Origin: Mycobacterium sherrisii
Lineage (GTDB): Bacteria > Actinomycetota > Actinomycetes > Mycobacteriales > Mycobacteriaceae
DNA: 64,000 nucleotides
Assembly: GCF_002102355.1 (NCBI RefSeq)
Contig: NZ_LQPT01000099.1
Location: forward strand, 116,848 to 180,847
Direction: 5' to 3'
This document shows positions 51,031-63,794 of this stretch, in pieces; the stretch's first letter is position 1; every line of letters starts with the position of its first letter. The notes beneath the pieces were generated by a model. That model did not search any database, was not told the DNA's origin, and saw only the letters and a program-made list of their open reading frames with translations. The translations under genes were made by a program, and so were the position numbers.

Positions 51031-52173
51031 CTACCGGGTCAATTCCGGCGGCGCTCCCGGCCGGCCGTCGACCGGCTGGCGCGCTATCGCCTCCGCCTTG
51101 GCCACCGCCTGCGCGATCGCCGGATCGCTTTCGGTGGAGAACCAGTCGGCGACGTCGGCGTCGTCGTCGGCGCTGTGCTTGGGGGCGTCGTCGACGGGCG
51201 ATGGCTGGAACCGGAACACTCCGTCCTCGCCCGGCGTGCCCAGCAGCTTGGTGAAGCCCTGTAACGCCGCGCCGAAGTCGCTGGGCACCACCCAGACCTT
51301 GTTGGCGTCACCACGCGCCATCTCCGGCAGCGTCTGCAGGTACTGGTAGGCCAGCATTTCCGGAGTGGGCCGGCCCGCCTTGATCGCCGCGAACGTCTTC
51401 TCGATGGCCTTGGCCTGTCCTTGCGCCTGCAGGTAGGCCGCGGCCCGTTCCCCCTGCGCGCGCAGCATCCGGGACTGGCGGTCGGCCTCGGCGGCCAGGA
51501 TCGCGGCCTGCTTGGCCCCCTCGGCGGCCAGGATCTGTGCTTGCTTGGCGCCCTCGGCCTGCTTGATCGCGGCCTCCCGGGTGCCCTCGGCGGTCAGGAT
51601 CATCGCCCGCTTCTCCCGGTCGGCTTTCATCTGCTTTTCCATCGATGCCTGGATCGACGGCGGCGGGTCGATGCTGCGCAGCTCCACCCGGGCCACCCGA
51701 AGCCCCCAGCGCCCGGTGGCCTCGTCCAACACGCCGCGCAGCTGCGCGTTGATCTGATCGCGGGAAGTCAGGGTCTGCTCGAGGGTCATGCCGCCGACGA
51801 CGTTGCGCAGCGTGGTCGTGGTGAGCTGCTCGACGCCAACGATGTAGTTGCTGATCTCGTACACGGCCGCCTGCGGAACGGTGACCTGGAAGTAGACGAC
51901 GGTGTCGATGTTGAGCGTGAGGTTGTCCTCGGTGATCACCGGCTGCGGCGGAAACGACACCACCCGCTCACGCAAATCCACCCGCGCGCGGACGCGGTCG
52001 ATGAAGGGCACCAACAACGTCAACTGGCCGCTGACGGTGCGGCTGTACCGACCCAGCCGCTCGATCACCGCGGCCTCGGCCTGCGGGATCAACGCCACCG
52101 ATTTGGCCACCACGATGATCGCAAAGATCACCAGGACGGCCAGCAACACCAAACCCGCAACCGCACCTTCCAC
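51031..52173 (-). CDS. SPFH/Band 7 (stomatin-like) membrane protein
   Basis: 380 residues. One N-terminal membrane helix (about 5-25), SPFH domain (IPQAEAAVIERLGRYSRTVSG, LLVPFIDRVRARVDLRE, FPPQPVITEDN), then a helical Ala/Glu-rich stalk with repeated AAEGAKQAAILAAE units (about 215-255). Corresponds to Rv1488. SPFH proteins form ring assemblies on membrane microdomains and usually pair with NfeD proteins, as here 48 bases upstream. Confidence 0.9.
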   Translation of the reverse strand: MEGAVAGLVLLAVLVIFAIIVVAKSVALIPQAEAAVIERLGRYSRTVSGQLTLLVPFIDRVRARVDLRERVVSFPPQPVITEDNLTLNIDTVVYFQVTVPQAAVYEISNYIVGVEQLTTTTLRNVVGGMTLEQTLTSRDQINAQLRGVLDEATGRWGLRVARVELRSIDPPPSIQASMEKQMKADREKRAMILTAEGTREAAIKQAEGAKQAQILAAEGAKQAAILAAEADRQSRMLRAQGERAAAYLQAQGQAKAIEKTFAAIKAGRPTPEMLAYQYLQTLPEMARGDANKVWVVPSDFGAALQGFTKLLGTPGEDGVFRFQPSPVDDAPKHSADDDADVADWFSTESDPAIAQAVAKAEAIARQPVDGRPGAPPELTR

Positions 52174-52221
52174 CGGAGTTCCTTTCTCTCGCAGCGTGTT
52201 CGCAGCGCTTGTGGCCGACGG

Positions 52222-52650
52222 TCAATGTTTCAAGACGACCGCCGTGGCACCGTCGATGTGCACGACGGTGACCGATTCCCCCGGTTCGTAGACATCGTCA
52301 TCGTTGAACGGTCGCGCCGTCCACACCTGGCCGTCAAGCTTGACCTGGCCTTCGTCGCGGGCGACCCGGCCCAGCACCAGGGCCTTCTTGCCCTCCAGCG
52401 CCTCGACTCCGGTCGGCAACGACTTCGGCGTGACCCGCTGCCGCAACGCCGGCCGGACCAGCACCACCAGCAGGACCGACACCACGAGGAACACCGCGCC
52501 GTCGGCCAGGATCGGCCAATCGGTGAGCCAGGCCGTCCCGGCCGCGGCCAGCGCGCCGCCCCCCAGCATCAGCAAAAACATGTCGCCAGTGAGCGCTTCG
52601 GCACCGGCCAGGGCCAGTGCGAAGATTAGCCAACCCAGCGCGATCGCCAT
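52222..52650 (-). CDS. NfeD-like membrane protein
   Basis: 142 residues from ATG 52650 ([20 protein letters not shown]). Membrane helices in the first 80 residues are followed by an OB-fold domain ([36 protein letters not shown]). Matches Rv1487 (144 residues). Partner of the SPFH protein encoded next; the two are co-transcribed. Confidence 0.88.
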   Translation of the reverse strand: MAIALGWLIFALALAGAEALTGDMFLLMLGGGALAAAGTAWLTDWPILADGAVFLVVSVLLVVLVRPALRQRVTPKSLPTGVEALEGKKALVLGRVARDEGQVKLDGQVWTARPFNDDDVYEPGESVTVVHIDGATAVVLKH

Positions 52651-52706
52651 GCCGTCAGAATACGCGCGATCCGCCTTTGCCGGACCAAACAACTACACTG
52701 CGCATC

Positions 52707-53645
52707 ATGTGGTGTCCCAGTGTTTCGCTGTCCCTGTGGGCTAACGCCTGGCTCGCGGGCAAGGCCGCGCCCGACGACGTGTTGGACGCGTTATCTCTTT
52801 GGGCGCCAAAGCAATCCGTCACCGCGTATGATGCGGTCGCCGCCGGTCACACCGGGCTGCCATGGCCCGATGTGCATGACGCCGGGACGGTCACGCTGTT
52901 GCAGACACTGCGCGGTGCCGTCGGCCGGTCGACGTGCCCGGGTTCCGCCGGCACCCCGGCGCCCGCGCGGGGAACGATCAATGTGGTGTTGCCGGTGCCC
53001 GGCGACGTGCGCGGCCTGGCTCCCGGCACCCAGTTCGAGCGTGACGCGCTGGCGGCCGGTGAGGCTGTGATCGTCACCAACGCCGACGATCCCGCCGCCG
53101 CCGTCGGCCTGGTCCCCGAGTTCTCCTACGCCGATTGCGACGACGACGACGAGGGCGGTGCACCGGAGCTGTGCGCGCTGGGGTGGACGGTGTACTCGCT
53201 ACCCGGCGCGCCGGTGTTGGACCATCACGAGCTCGGCGATGCCGAATACTCGCTGCGGTCGGCCGTGCGTTCGGCGGCCGACGCACTGGGCGCCATCGGG
53301 CTGGGAGCGGCCAGCGCCGTCGACGACCCGCGAGGTTTGGTCGAGCAGCTGCTGGAATCCGCACGGCAACACCGGGTTCCCGACCACGCACCGCGGCGGG
53401 CACTGCGGGTGCTGGAGAATGCCGCGCACGTCGACGCGATCATCGCGGTCAGCGCCGGGCTTACCCGGTCCGACTCATCCGAGCGGTTCACCGCGCCGGT
53501 CGCGGCCGGGCTGGAACCCCTCGGCACGCAATCCGCATCCGAGGCGCGCATCGCCGGCGATGCGCTGCGACCGTTGACCGGGGTGGTGCGGTCGGCGCGG
53601 ATAGCCGCGGTCAACGCGATTCTGCACTCGGCCTGGGCCGACTAA
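52707..53645 (+). CDS. Conserved hypothetical protein (Rv1486c-like)
   Basis: 312 residues from ATG 52707 ([18 protein letters not shown]). No catalytic motif is recognisable; the sequence is Ala-rich and probably soluble, with an acidic segment CDDDDEGG near 155. Position and N-terminus match mycobacterial Rv1486c. It is divergent from nfeD with a 56-base gap, and its 3' end overlaps the convergent hemH by four bases. Confidence 0.8.
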   Translation: MWCPSVSLSLWANAWLAGKAAPDDVLDALSLWAPKQSVTAYDAVAAGHTGLPWPDVHDAGTVTLLQTLRGAVGRSTCPGSAGTPAPARGTINVVLPVPGDVRGLAPGTQFERDALAAGEAVIVTNADDPAAAVGLVPEFSYADCDDDDEGGAPELCALGWTVYSLPGAPVLDHHELGDAEYSLRSAVRSAADALGAIGLGAASAVDDPRGLVEQLLESARQHRVPDHAPRRALRVLENAAHVDAIIAVSAGLTRSDSSERFTAPVAAGLEPLGTQSASEARIAGDALRPLTGVVRSARIAAVNAILHSAWAD

Positions 53646-54679
53646 CTGCGCTGTCCCGCAACGCAATGCGGCGGGCGGCAGCCCTGTCCGTCGACGCTGG
53701 CGAGGCAGCCGGGTACCGGGTCGGGACCGCTCACCCGCTCGGGTGCGCGGCCATACCGTAACTCGTCGATCAAGTCCACGGCCAACTGCGCGAATCGCGG
53801 GTGCGCGTTGGGCGTTGCGGCCCGCACCAGCGTCATGCCGGCCGTCTCCGCCTGCGCTCGCAGCTCTTCGTCGAGATCCCACACCACCTCGATGTGGTCG
53901 GCCACGAAGCCGACCGGGCACACGATCACGGCCTTGGTGCCCGCTTCGGCCAGGGCGGCCACCTGGTCTTCGACCTCGGGTTCCAGCCACGGCACCTGGG
54001 GTGGCCCCGACCGCGACTGCCAGGACAGGTCGTACTCGGTGTATCCGGCCGCGGTCGCGACCAGCCAAGCGGCGTAGGCAACCTGGCGGCTGTATAACCG
54101 CGGGCCCATCCGTTCGTCGGCGGCCACCGGAATCGAATGGGCCGTGAAAAGCAGTCGGGCGCCGGCTTGTTGCTCGGGCGTCAACGCGCCGGCGGCCGCG
54201 CGGATGGCGTCGGCGAAAATCTGCACGAACCGCGGATGGTCGAAATAGGGCCGCAGCTTGACCAATTGGGGCGCATCGGGTCCGGCGGCCTGGCGGGCGC
54301 GGGCAATGTCTTCGACGTACTGCGTGCAGCTGGAATAGCCGCTCCACGCCGAGGTGGTGAACACCGCCGCACGGCGAATGCCGTTGTCGCGCATGGCCGT
54401 CACCGTGTCCTCGACGTACGGTTCCCAGTTGCGGTTGCCGAAATACACCGGCAGGTCCAGGCTCCGGTTGGCAAGCTCGTGTTCCAGCTGGGCGATCAGT
54501 GCCCGGTTGATGCCGTTGATCGGCGAGACGCCGCCGAAGTACATATAGTGCTCGGCGACATGGTCGAGCCGTTCCGGCGGCACATCGCGCCCACGGGTGA
54601 CATTCTCCAGGAACGGCCGTACCTGTTCGGGGCCCTCTGGCCCGCCGAAGGACAGCAGCAGGACGGCGTCGAATTCCAT
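53642..54679 (-). CDS. hemH: Ferrochelatase / coproporphyrin ferrochelatase
   Basis: 345 residues, beginning [31 protein letters not shown] carries the metal-site His, and [19 protein letters not shown] is the second family motif. Cys residues at about 118, 325, 334 and 339 are consistent with the [2Fe-2S] centre of actinobacterial enzymes. It inserts iron in the heme pathway. It follows inhA by six bases, as hemZ (Rv1485) does in M. tuberculosis. Confidence 0.93.
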   Translation of the reverse strand: MEFDAVLLLSFGGPEGPEQVRPFLENVTRGRDVPPERLDHVAEHYMYFGGVSPINGINRALIAQLEHELANRSLDLPVYFGNRNWEPYVEDTVTAMRDNGIRRAAVFTTSAWSGYSSCTQYVEDIARARQAAGPDAPQLVKLRPYFDHPRFVQIFADAIRAAAGALTPEQQAGARLLFTAHSIPVAADERMGPRLYSRQVAYAAWLVATAAGYTEYDLSWQSRSGPPQVPWLEPEVEDQVAALAEAGTKAVIVCPVGFVADHIEVVWDLDEELRAQAETAGMTLVRAATPNAHPRFAQLAVDLIDELRYGRAPERVSGPDPVPGCLASVDGQGCRPPHCVAGQRS

Positions 54680-54685
54680 TGCTGT

Positions 54686-56284
<1,599 letters not shown>

Positions 56285-56338
56285 GCCTTGCCTTGACGAC
56301 GCCGAAATCACCCGCCGGTTGCACCGCAAACCTGCGTC

Positions 56339-57163
56339 CTACAGCCCGCGCTGGATCAACCAGGACAGGATGCATTCGGCGACCACCGGCCAGCGGGGTT
56401 CGAGCATCATCTCGTGCCCGATCCTCGAGATGATGCTGGGCTCGGTGCGGTAGTACGCCGCCGTGGCAACGACGTCGCGGGGCGGATACATCACGTCGTC
56501 CTGTCCGCCGACCACCAGCACGGGAGCACCGATCCGAGCTCTGCGCAGCAGCGCCGCCGGCCCCATGTCGACCAGCAGCGCCCGGGTGCTTTCGGGTTGC
56601 ATCCGGTCGACCGCCGCCGCGATCGCCGTCTCCGGCATGTCCTCGCCGAAAAACAGCTCGCGGGCTCCCCTCGTCGAGCGCCCGCACAGGTCGGACACGC
56701 GGCCGGTGAGGCTGAATTTCGTGGCGCGGCCCGGGTGCCGGCGGAGCATCCGCAGCAGCGTGCGCACGTGGCCGCGCGGCGGGGCCGACGCCAGCAGCAC
56801 CGCTGCCGGGGCGGTGTTGCTGACCAGATACTTCTGCACCACGAAACCGCCCATCGAATGCCCCACCAGAATCGGGCGCGGGGTCAGCGTGTCGACGACC
56901 GATGCCAGGTCATCGACGTAGTCGGATATCGAGCACAGCCGCAGCGGCTTGTTCGTGACGCTGTCGCCGTGCCCGCGCAGACTCGGGGCTAGGACGCGGA
57001 ATCCCCGTTCTGCGAAGAAGTCCAGGATGTGTTCGTCCCAGCACCATCCGCCCTGAAAGGCGCCATGGACGAACACCAGCGGGTGCGGGTGCGCCTCGGT
57101 GGGCTGACCCTTCGCAATCACTGCGAGCAATCGACACTCCTCACGCACGACAAACGCGGCCAC
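56339..57163 (-). CDS. Alpha/beta hydrolase
   Basis: 274 residues. LVFVHGAFQGGWCWDEHI (oxyanion region), LVGHSMGGFVVQ with the nucleophile Ser, GGQDDVMYP with the Asp and RIGHEMMLEP with the His form a complete triad. Typical of lipase or C-C hydrolase-like enzymes; substrate unknown. It lies 68 bases upstream of fabG1, not in the M. tuberculosis arrangement I recall, and is divergent from the DUF559-type gene. Confidence 0.8.
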   Translation of the reverse strand: MAAFVVREECRLLAVIAKGQPTEAHPHPLVFVHGAFQGGWCWDEHILDFFAERGFRVLAPSLRGHGDSVTNKPLRLCSISDYVDDLASVVDTLTPRPILVGHSMGGFVVQKYLVSNTAPAAVLLASAPPRGHVRTLLRMLRRHPGRATKFSLTGRVSDLCGRSTRGARELFFGEDMPETAIAAAVDRMQPESTRALLVDMGPAALLRRARIGAPVLVVGGQDDVMYPPRDVVATAAYYRTEPSIISRIGHEMMLEPRWPVVAECILSWLIQRGL

Positions 57164-57276
57164 GCTTCACTATTCGGCAGCGGCTCCGCCCACGACTTGC
57201 TCGCCCGCGCAGGACTCTTGCCCGTCCGCGCCCGATGTCCAGTGGTCGTGTCGGTGGCGCTCGGCACACTTCCGGC

Positions 57277-58119
57277 ATGGTCGAGCCGTTTCTGGGCAGC
57301 GAGGCCCGGGCCGCGGGCACGCTGACGCACTATCAGTTGCGGAGCCGCTACGTCGCGCTGCACAAAGACGTCTATATCTCGCGCGATGTCGAGTTGACCG
57401 CGCGATTACGCGCCAAAGCGCTGTGGCTTCGCTCCCGCCGCCGCGGCATTCTGGCCGGTTACTCGGCTTCGGCGCTGCACGGCGCCAAATGGGTCGGCGC
57501 GAGTCTGCCCGCCACCGTCATCGACACGAACGCGCGCCGCGAACCCGGTATCCAGGTCTGGGAGGACCGCATCGAGGCCGACGAGGTCTGCATCGTCGAC
57601 GGCATGCGGGTGACCTCTCCGGAGCGAACGGCGCTCGACCTCGCCAGCCGTCTCCCCCAGGACGTCGCCGTCGCCGCGGTCGACGCTCTCGTTCAGGCAA
57701 CCCAGCTCAAACTGGCCGACGTCGAGCAACTGGCGGAGCGCTACCGCGGCCGCCGTGGCATGAAGGCCGCCAGGGCCACTCTGGACCTCGTCGACGGTGG
57801 GGCGCAGTCGCCGAAGGAGACCTGGCTGCGCCTGCTGTTGATCCGCGCCGGATTCCCGCGCCCGCAGACACAGATTGCGGTCCGCAACGAATTTGGTTGG
57901 GCCGAAGCATTTTTGGACATGGGTTGGGAGGAGATCAAGGTCGCGGCCGAATATGACGGCGGACATCACGCCACCAGCCGTTACCACTACCGCAAGGACA
58001 TCCGCCGGCACGAGAAGCTGTCGAATAAGTACGGATGGATCGTGGTCCGCGTCGTTGCGGAAGACCACCCCAACGACGTGATCCAGCGGGTACGGGAAGC
58101 GCGGGCCTCGCGAACCTAA
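57277..58119 (+). CDS. AbiEi/DUF559-type protein with endonuclease-like C-terminus
   Basis: 280 residues from ATG 57277 (MVEPFLGSEARAAGTLTHYQ). The N-terminus has a winged-helix-like start found in AbiEi-type antitoxins; the middle carries SPERTALDLASRLP. The C-terminus, EYDGGHHATSRYHYRKD followed by GWIVVRV, has the spacing of Vsr/DUF559 PD-(D/E)XK proteins. Such genes are multi-copy in mycobacterial genomes. No toxin partner is adjacent. It ends in a 15-base inverted repeat. Confidence 0.7.
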   Translation: MVEPFLGSEARAAGTLTHYQLRSRYVALHKDVYISRDVELTARLRAKALWLRSRRRGILAGYSASALHGAKWVGASLPATVIDTNARREPGIQVWEDRIEADEVCIVDGMRVTSPERTALDLASRLPQDVAVAAVDALVQATQLKLADVEQLAERYRGRRGMKAARATLDLVDGGAQSPKETWLRLLLIRAGFPRPQTQIAVRNEFGWAEAFLDMGWEEIKVAAEYDGGHHATSRYHYRKDIRRHEKLSNKYGWIVVRVVAEDHPNDVIQRVREARASRT

Positions 58120-58168
58120 CCGGGTGGCGAAATTCACGACGGAAAGTCGCACTCCGGTTAGGTTCGCG
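58109..58168. terminator. Inverted repeat between convergent genes
   Basis: Arms CGCGAACCTAACCGG (58109-58123) and its exact reverse complement (58154-58168) surround a 30-base spacer. The left arm contains the stop codon of the DUF559-type gene, and the right arm lies just beyond the end of the VWA gene. Suits a bidirectional terminator, though no T-run follows. Confidence 0.55.
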
Positions 58169-58183
58169 GGGAAAGGGAATTGG

Positions 58184-59191
58184 TCAGTTCGGCAGGCGAC
58201 GGTTGATCAGCAGGGCCGCCAGGGCGGCCAGCGCCAGCACCAGCGCCCCCAGCCGCAGCCAGCCCACGCTGGCATCGCCCTTGATGGTCTCGTACCCGAT
58301 CTGCTGCTGCAAGGAGGCGTAGACGGCCTTTAGCTCCGCCAAAGTGGCTGCGTTGTAAGAGTTTCCGCCGGAGAGTTGGGCGACTTTCTTCAGCGTCTCG
58401 TCGTCGACCGGCACCGGCTGGCGCTGGTCGTTGATCTCCACGAAGCCGTAGGGGGTGCCGAACGAGATCGTCGAGATCGGCACGCCCTGATCCTTGGCGG
58501 TCCGCGCGGCGGTGAACGCGCCCTTCGGGTTGTCGGGGTTGGTCGGCATCGTCTCCTTGCCGTCGGAGAACAACACGATGCGCGCCGGCGGCGGCTTGTC
58601 GCCGCCGCCGATGACCGCTCCGACCGTGGCGATGGCCTGCAGCGCGGTGAAGATGCCCTCCCCGGTGGCGGTGCGGTCGGCGAATTGCAGCTTGTCCAGG
58701 GCGACCTTGGTCGCATCGCGGTTGGTCGTCGGCGACACCAGCACGGTCGCGGTCCCCGCGTAGGCGATCAGGCCCAGGTTGATGCCCGGGGTGAGCTCGT
58801 CGGCGAACTGCTTGGCCGCCTCTTGCGCGGCGGCCATCCGGTTGGGTTCGACGTCGGTGGCCCGCATCGACTGCGACACGTCGATCACCAGCATCACCAC
58901 CGCCCGGTTGCGCGGGATCCGCACATCGTTGGTGGGGCCCGCCATCGCGACGGTGAGCAACACCAGCGAGGCCACCAAGAGCATGGCCGGCACGTGCCGC
59001 CATTTGGCGGGCCGTTTGGGGGCCACGCTTTCCAGCAGCTCCATGTTGGCGAACCGCAGCATCCGCCGTTGGCGGGCCAGCTGCATCACCACATAGAGCA
59101 CGACCAGCCCGGCGACGACGAGCAGGAACAGGAACCACCACGCGTGAGCGAACCCGGACAGCGACATTGCGCCGAGCAGAGGCACCGTCAC
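58184..59191 (-). CDS. VWFA-domain membrane protein (Rv1481-like)
   Basis: 335 residues from GTG 59191, equal in length to Rv1481. Membrane helices at about 15-37, 67-84 and near the C-terminus (308-328); the VWFA MIDAS motif is DVSQSM (104-109). It overlaps the DUF58 gene by four bases. The moxR1-DUF58-VWFA gene set forms a MoxR AAA+ chaperone system; its client is unknown, and the ripAB genes next to it suggest envelope work. Confidence 0.92.
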   Translation of the reverse strand: MTVPLLGAMSLSGFAHAWWFLFLLVVAGLVVLYVVMQLARQRRMLRFANMELLESVAPKRPAKWRHVPAMLLVASLVLLTVAMAGPTNDVRIPRNRAVVMLVIDVSQSMRATDVEPNRMAAAQEAAKQFADELTPGINLGLIAYAGTATVLVSPTTNRDATKVALDKLQFADRTATGEGIFTALQAIATVGAVIGGGDKPPPARIVLFSDGKETMPTNPDNPKGAFTAARTAKDQGVPISTISFGTPYGFVEINDQRQPVPVDDETLKKVAQLSGGNSYNAATLAELKAVYASLQQQIGYETIKGDASVGWLRLGALVLALAALAALLINRRLPN

Positions 59192-60146
59192 TGGCGCCCC
59201 GCCAAGGCCCCGCGCCGTCGGGACTCCACGAAGCGGACGATGTCGGCGATCCAGTCGCGGTCGGTGCGCAGCGTCAAAACCGGTGCGTCGCAACCGCGAA
59301 TCGTGCGGGCCACGTCGGCGCGGTGCGCCGCCGCCGCCTTGGCGAAGTCGTCACGGAGTTGCGCGTCGACGGTGAACTCGCGGGTCAAGCCGGTCTCGGC
59401 GTCCTGCAGCACAACGTCCCCGACGTCGGGCAGTTCGATGTCCCGGGGGTCGAGCACCTCGATGGCCAGCACCTCGTGCCGGGCCGCGATCGCGCGCAGC
59501 GGACGCATCCAGTTGATCGGCCCCAGGAAGTCGCTGATGATCACCGCCATGCCGCGGCGGCGCTCCGGCCGGCGCAACGCGTCGATGGCGACCGCCAGGT
59601 CGCCACGCACCCCCACCGGCGCCTTGGGCATCGTCGCGATGGTGCGCAACAGCGTCTGTTCGTGCTGACGCCCGGACCTGGCCGGCACCCGAACCGTGGT
59701 GGCGCCGTTGGTGATCAGCGCACCGAGCCGGTTACCGCCGCCGCTGTTGAGAAACGTGATCGCCGCGGCGGCGGCCACCGCCAGGTCGCGCTTTTCGCAG
59801 ACCGTGGTGCCGAAGTCCAGGCTGGCCGACATGTCGACCACCATCCACGTCTCCAGCTCGCGGTCGGCGATCATCTGCCGCACGTGCGGGTGGGTGGTGC
59901 GCGCGGTGACCGCCCAGTCCATCCGGCGCACGTCGTCGCCGGGCTGGTATTCGCGCGACTCCCCCGGCTCCGAACCGGGCCCGGGAATCAGGCCAAGGTG
60001 ATCGCCGTGCAGCACGCCGTCCAGCTTGCGCCGGACGGTGAGCTCGAGGGTGCGCAGCGCCGCCGACAATTTCGGGTCGTCGATCTGTCCGCGCTGAAAC
60101 GACGGCGGATGCAGCGCCGCGGGCTTGGCGGCGGGTTTTGCGTAAG

Positions 60147-60150
<4 letters not shown>
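59188..60150 (-). CDS. DUF58 domain protein (Rv1480-like)
   Basis: 320 residues with the DUF58 signature [22 protein letters not shown], then [10 protein letters not shown] in a VWFA-like second half. Overlaps moxR1 and the VWFA gene by four bases each, so the three are translationally coupled. Works with the MoxR ATPase. Confidence 0.9.
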
Positions 60151-61274
<1,124 letters not shown>

Positions 61275-61390
61275 CACATCCCTTTCTCGGTCCCGCCGAC
61301 AAAGCTTCGCCGTGCCCTGGTCCAACTATTCCAGGCCGCTGGGAATCCGTCGACGCCACGCGGCGCGGGGAGCAAATCAGCGCCCCCGGG

Positions 61391-62122
61391 TCAGTACTCG
61401 ATGATCCTAGTCAGGTACGGCGTCATGCCGGGCTTGCGCACGGGGCTCACGGTCACCTTGCCCGCGCTGCCGGAGGCTTCCAGCATCTGCCCGTTGCCCA
61501 GGTACATGGTGACGTGTTGGCCGCCGCCCGGGCCGTAGAAGATCAGATCGCCGCGGCGCGCCTCGTTGGGCGGGATGTGGCGACCGGCGTTGTACTGGTC
61601 ACCGGAGAACCGCGGGATCAGCACGCCGACGCCGGCGAATCCGTACCGCATCAGGCCCGAGCAGTCAAAGCCGGTGATGTTGGCGCCGTCGCCGACGCCC
61701 TTGCTCGGGCCGTCCAGCGAGCCGCCGCCCCACGAGTACGGAACACCCATCTGGGAGCCCATCCGCTTGATCACGTACTCGATGGCCTGCCGGCCGTAGA
61801 CCCGCGGGATCTTGCCGCCGGGGTTGGTGGGAGTGGCCGCGGCGGGGGCGGGATCGCCGAGGATGTTGATCCCCAGGCCACCGAGGAATTGCCGGCCCAG
61901 GTCCATCGTGGTCTGGGTGGCCTGGGCGGTGGCCTGCAGCGAGGCGTTCGCCACGGCCAGCGGGTCGCCGGGGGCGCCGGCACTGATGGTCGCCGGCAGC
62001 GTGGGGTCCCACGCGGGATCGGCGTTGGCCACGGGAGCCGGGGCGGCGACAGACAACATCAGCCCGGCCACCACGGCGGTGAGCCAGGCCAAGTTGATCA
62101 TGCGAAAACGCTTGTGCCGCAT
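61391..62122 (-). CDS. ripB: Peptidoglycan endopeptidase RipB
   Basis: 243 residues. Signal peptide (1-33, cleavage probably after PVANA), linker, then NlpC/P60 domain with YGRQAIEYVIKRMGS, Cys in GFDCSGLM and His in GGQHVTMYLG. Cleaves peptide stems in peptidoglycan. Corresponds to Rv1478 (241 residues), nine bases after ripA. Confidence 0.94.
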   Translation of the reverse strand: MRHKRFRMINLAWLTAVVAGLMLSVAAPAPVANADPAWDPTLPATISAGAPGDPLAVANASLQATAQATQTTMDLGRQFLGGLGINILGDPAPAAATPTNPGGKIPRVYGRQAIEYVIKRMGSQMGVPYSWGGGSLDGPSKGVGDGANITGFDCSGLMRYGFAGVGVLIPRFSGDQYNAGRHIPPNEARRGDLIFYGPGGGQHVTMYLGNGQMLEASGSAGKVTVSPVRKPGMTPYLTRIIEY

Positions 62123-62131
62123 AGCTCCTCG

Positions 62132-63550
62132 TTAATATTCGATGTAGCGAACCACGTACGGTGTCATGCCGCTGGTACGCACCGGCGCAACGCGGACCTT
62201 CAGTCCGATGTCGGGCGCCTCGAGCATCTGGCCTTGACCGAGATAGATGGTCACGTGCTGGCTGCCGCCCGGGCCGTAGAAGATGACGTCGCCGCGGCGC
62301 ATCTGGGAAGACGGGATCTTGCGGCCCAGGTTGTACTGCGAGCCGGAGTAGTGCGGCAGCTTGATACCGACCCCGGCGAACGAGTACAGGACCAGACCCG
62401 AACAGTCGAAGCCGGTGATCCCGGCGCCGGAGTCGATTCCCTTGCTGGGCCCGGCCGCGTTGCCGCCACCCCAGGAGTAGGGCACGCCGACCTGCGAGAG
62501 GCCGCGGCGGATCACGTATTCGGAGGCCTGCCGGCCGTAGACCCGGGGGATGCGGCCACCCGGCGAGGCGTTGGTGATGCCGGTGTCGTCGGGCCGCAGG
62601 ATGCCGAGCTGCTGCAGGAAGCCCTTGCCCATCTGGGCGGTGACCTGCGTGGAGGTGGCCGAGATTCCCAGCACCTGGTTGATCACCGCGACCGGGTCAC
62701 CCGGGACGTTGGCACTGGGCACCATCGGCAGGGTGGGGTCCCACCCGTCCCACCGGCGCCCACCCGAGATGGACGGCCCGGCCGGGGCTCCCGGATCCCA
62801 GCGATCGCCGGTCGTCGGCCCGCCGCCCTCCGACCAATGCGCCGACGCCAGCTGCGCCTGCTGGAGTTTGGCTTGGGCCTCGTCCCGCTCGGCGGCCAGC
62901 CGGGCGATCTGGTCGCGCTGCTCGTCGAACTTGCGCTTCGACTCGGTGAGCGCGGCGACGGCCGCGTCCTGGCTGGCTTTCGCGTCGGCGGCGGCCGTTT
63001 CGGCCTTCTGCTTGGCCAACCGCGCCGCGGACTCCCTATTAACCTGCTCGGTCCGCGCCCGCTGCAGGTTGTCCATCACCGTCTGCGTGCTCGCTGTCAG
63101 GGTCCGCGAGGCGGACTCGGTGGCGATGATGTCCTCGGGGCTTCGCGCGGTCAGGTAGCTGCCCGACGGACCGTTCATGTACATCGCCGCGGCGAAGGTA
63201 TTGAAACGGCGTTGCGCGGCGGCGATGGCCGCGTTGGCGTCCTTGACCGACTGCTGGCTGACCTCCAGGTCGTGCTGGGCGGACGCGAGGTTGTCACGCG
63301 AGGACTCCACGTCGACCAGCGCCTTGTTGACGGCCTCCTGCTCACCCTGAATCTCGGCGCTCAGATCTTCCAGGCGCTGGTTGGCCTTCGCGACGTTGGC
63401 GATCAGCGCGCCGAGGCTGTCGGCGTTCGGATCACTGTGCGCCAGACCGGGGGTGGTGACGAGCAGGGCCACACTCAAGGCCGAGGGAATGAGCGGACGG
63501 ATCAGCCTGCGGAACGGTCGCGAAGCGGAGCCGCGGCGTGTAGGTCTCAT
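62132..63550 (-). CDS. ripA: Peptidoglycan endopeptidase RipA
   Basis: 472 residues, identical in length to Rv1477. Signal peptide (1-38), long coiled-coil inhibitory region (about 45-250), linker, then NlpC/P60 with YGRQASEYVIRRGLSQ, Cys in GFDCSGLV and His in GSQHVTIYLG. RipA hydrolyses D-glutamyl-mDAP bonds at the septum and is held inactive by its N-terminal region. The 5' side is intact, with ATG 63550. The upstream region carries GTCAC boxes, then an IS481 element. Confidence 0.95.
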   Translation of the reverse strand: MRPTRRGSASRPFRRLIRPLIPSALSVALLVTTPGLAHSDPNADSLGALIANVAKANQRLEDLSAEIQGEQEAVNKALVDVESSRDNLASAQHDLEVSQQSVKDANAAIAAAQRRFNTFAAAMYMNGPSGSYLTARSPEDIIATESASRTLTASTQTVMDNLQRARTEQVNRESAARLAKQKAETAAADAKASQDAAVAALTESKRKFDEQRDQIARLAAERDEAQAKLQQAQLASAHWSEGGGPTTGDRWDPGAPAGPSISGGRRWDGWDPTLPMVPSANVPGDPVAVINQVLGISATSTQVTAQMGKGFLQQLGILRPDDTGITNASPGGRIPRVYGRQASEYVIRRGLSQVGVPYSWGGGNAAGPSKGIDSGAGITGFDCSGLVLYSFAGVGIKLPHYSGSQYNLGRKIPSSQMRRGDVIFYGPGGSQHVTIYLGQGQMLEAPDIGLKVRVAPVRTSGMTPYVVRYIEY

Positions 63551-63646
63551 TCGACTTGGCTCCCCTTGGGCTCAACGCGGACGGCGGCGCCAGCCCCATT
63601 TTTCTCTACAGGCGCCATACACAACACAAGCATCATTTGCACCGTA

Positions 63647-63778
63647 CGTCACAGTGGTGCGCGGGGAAATGCTCGTCACAAATCGCAACCCACTACGTGC
63701 GTTTAATGTGACCGAACGGTTATCTGTCCGGTTTGCCGTGCGCTGTCACGCAATTCACTCGGCGACCGCCGATGTGAC
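63647..63778. promoter_or_regulatory. Cluster of TGTGAC/GTCACA boxes upstream of ripA
   Basis: CGTCACA at 63647-63653 and 63674-63680, TGTGAC at 63707-63712 and 63773-63778, and TGTCAC at 63744-63749. Sites of this kind are bound upstream of ripA by the response regulator MtrA in mycobacteria. The match here is to the core only. Confidence 0.4.
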
Positions 63779-63794
63779 GGATTCGGATGCTAGG

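Noticed and set aside
57277-58119. Complete type IV toxin-antitoxin system
   Set aside because: Only an AbiEi-like N-terminus is seen; no nucleotidyltransferase toxin gene lies on either side.
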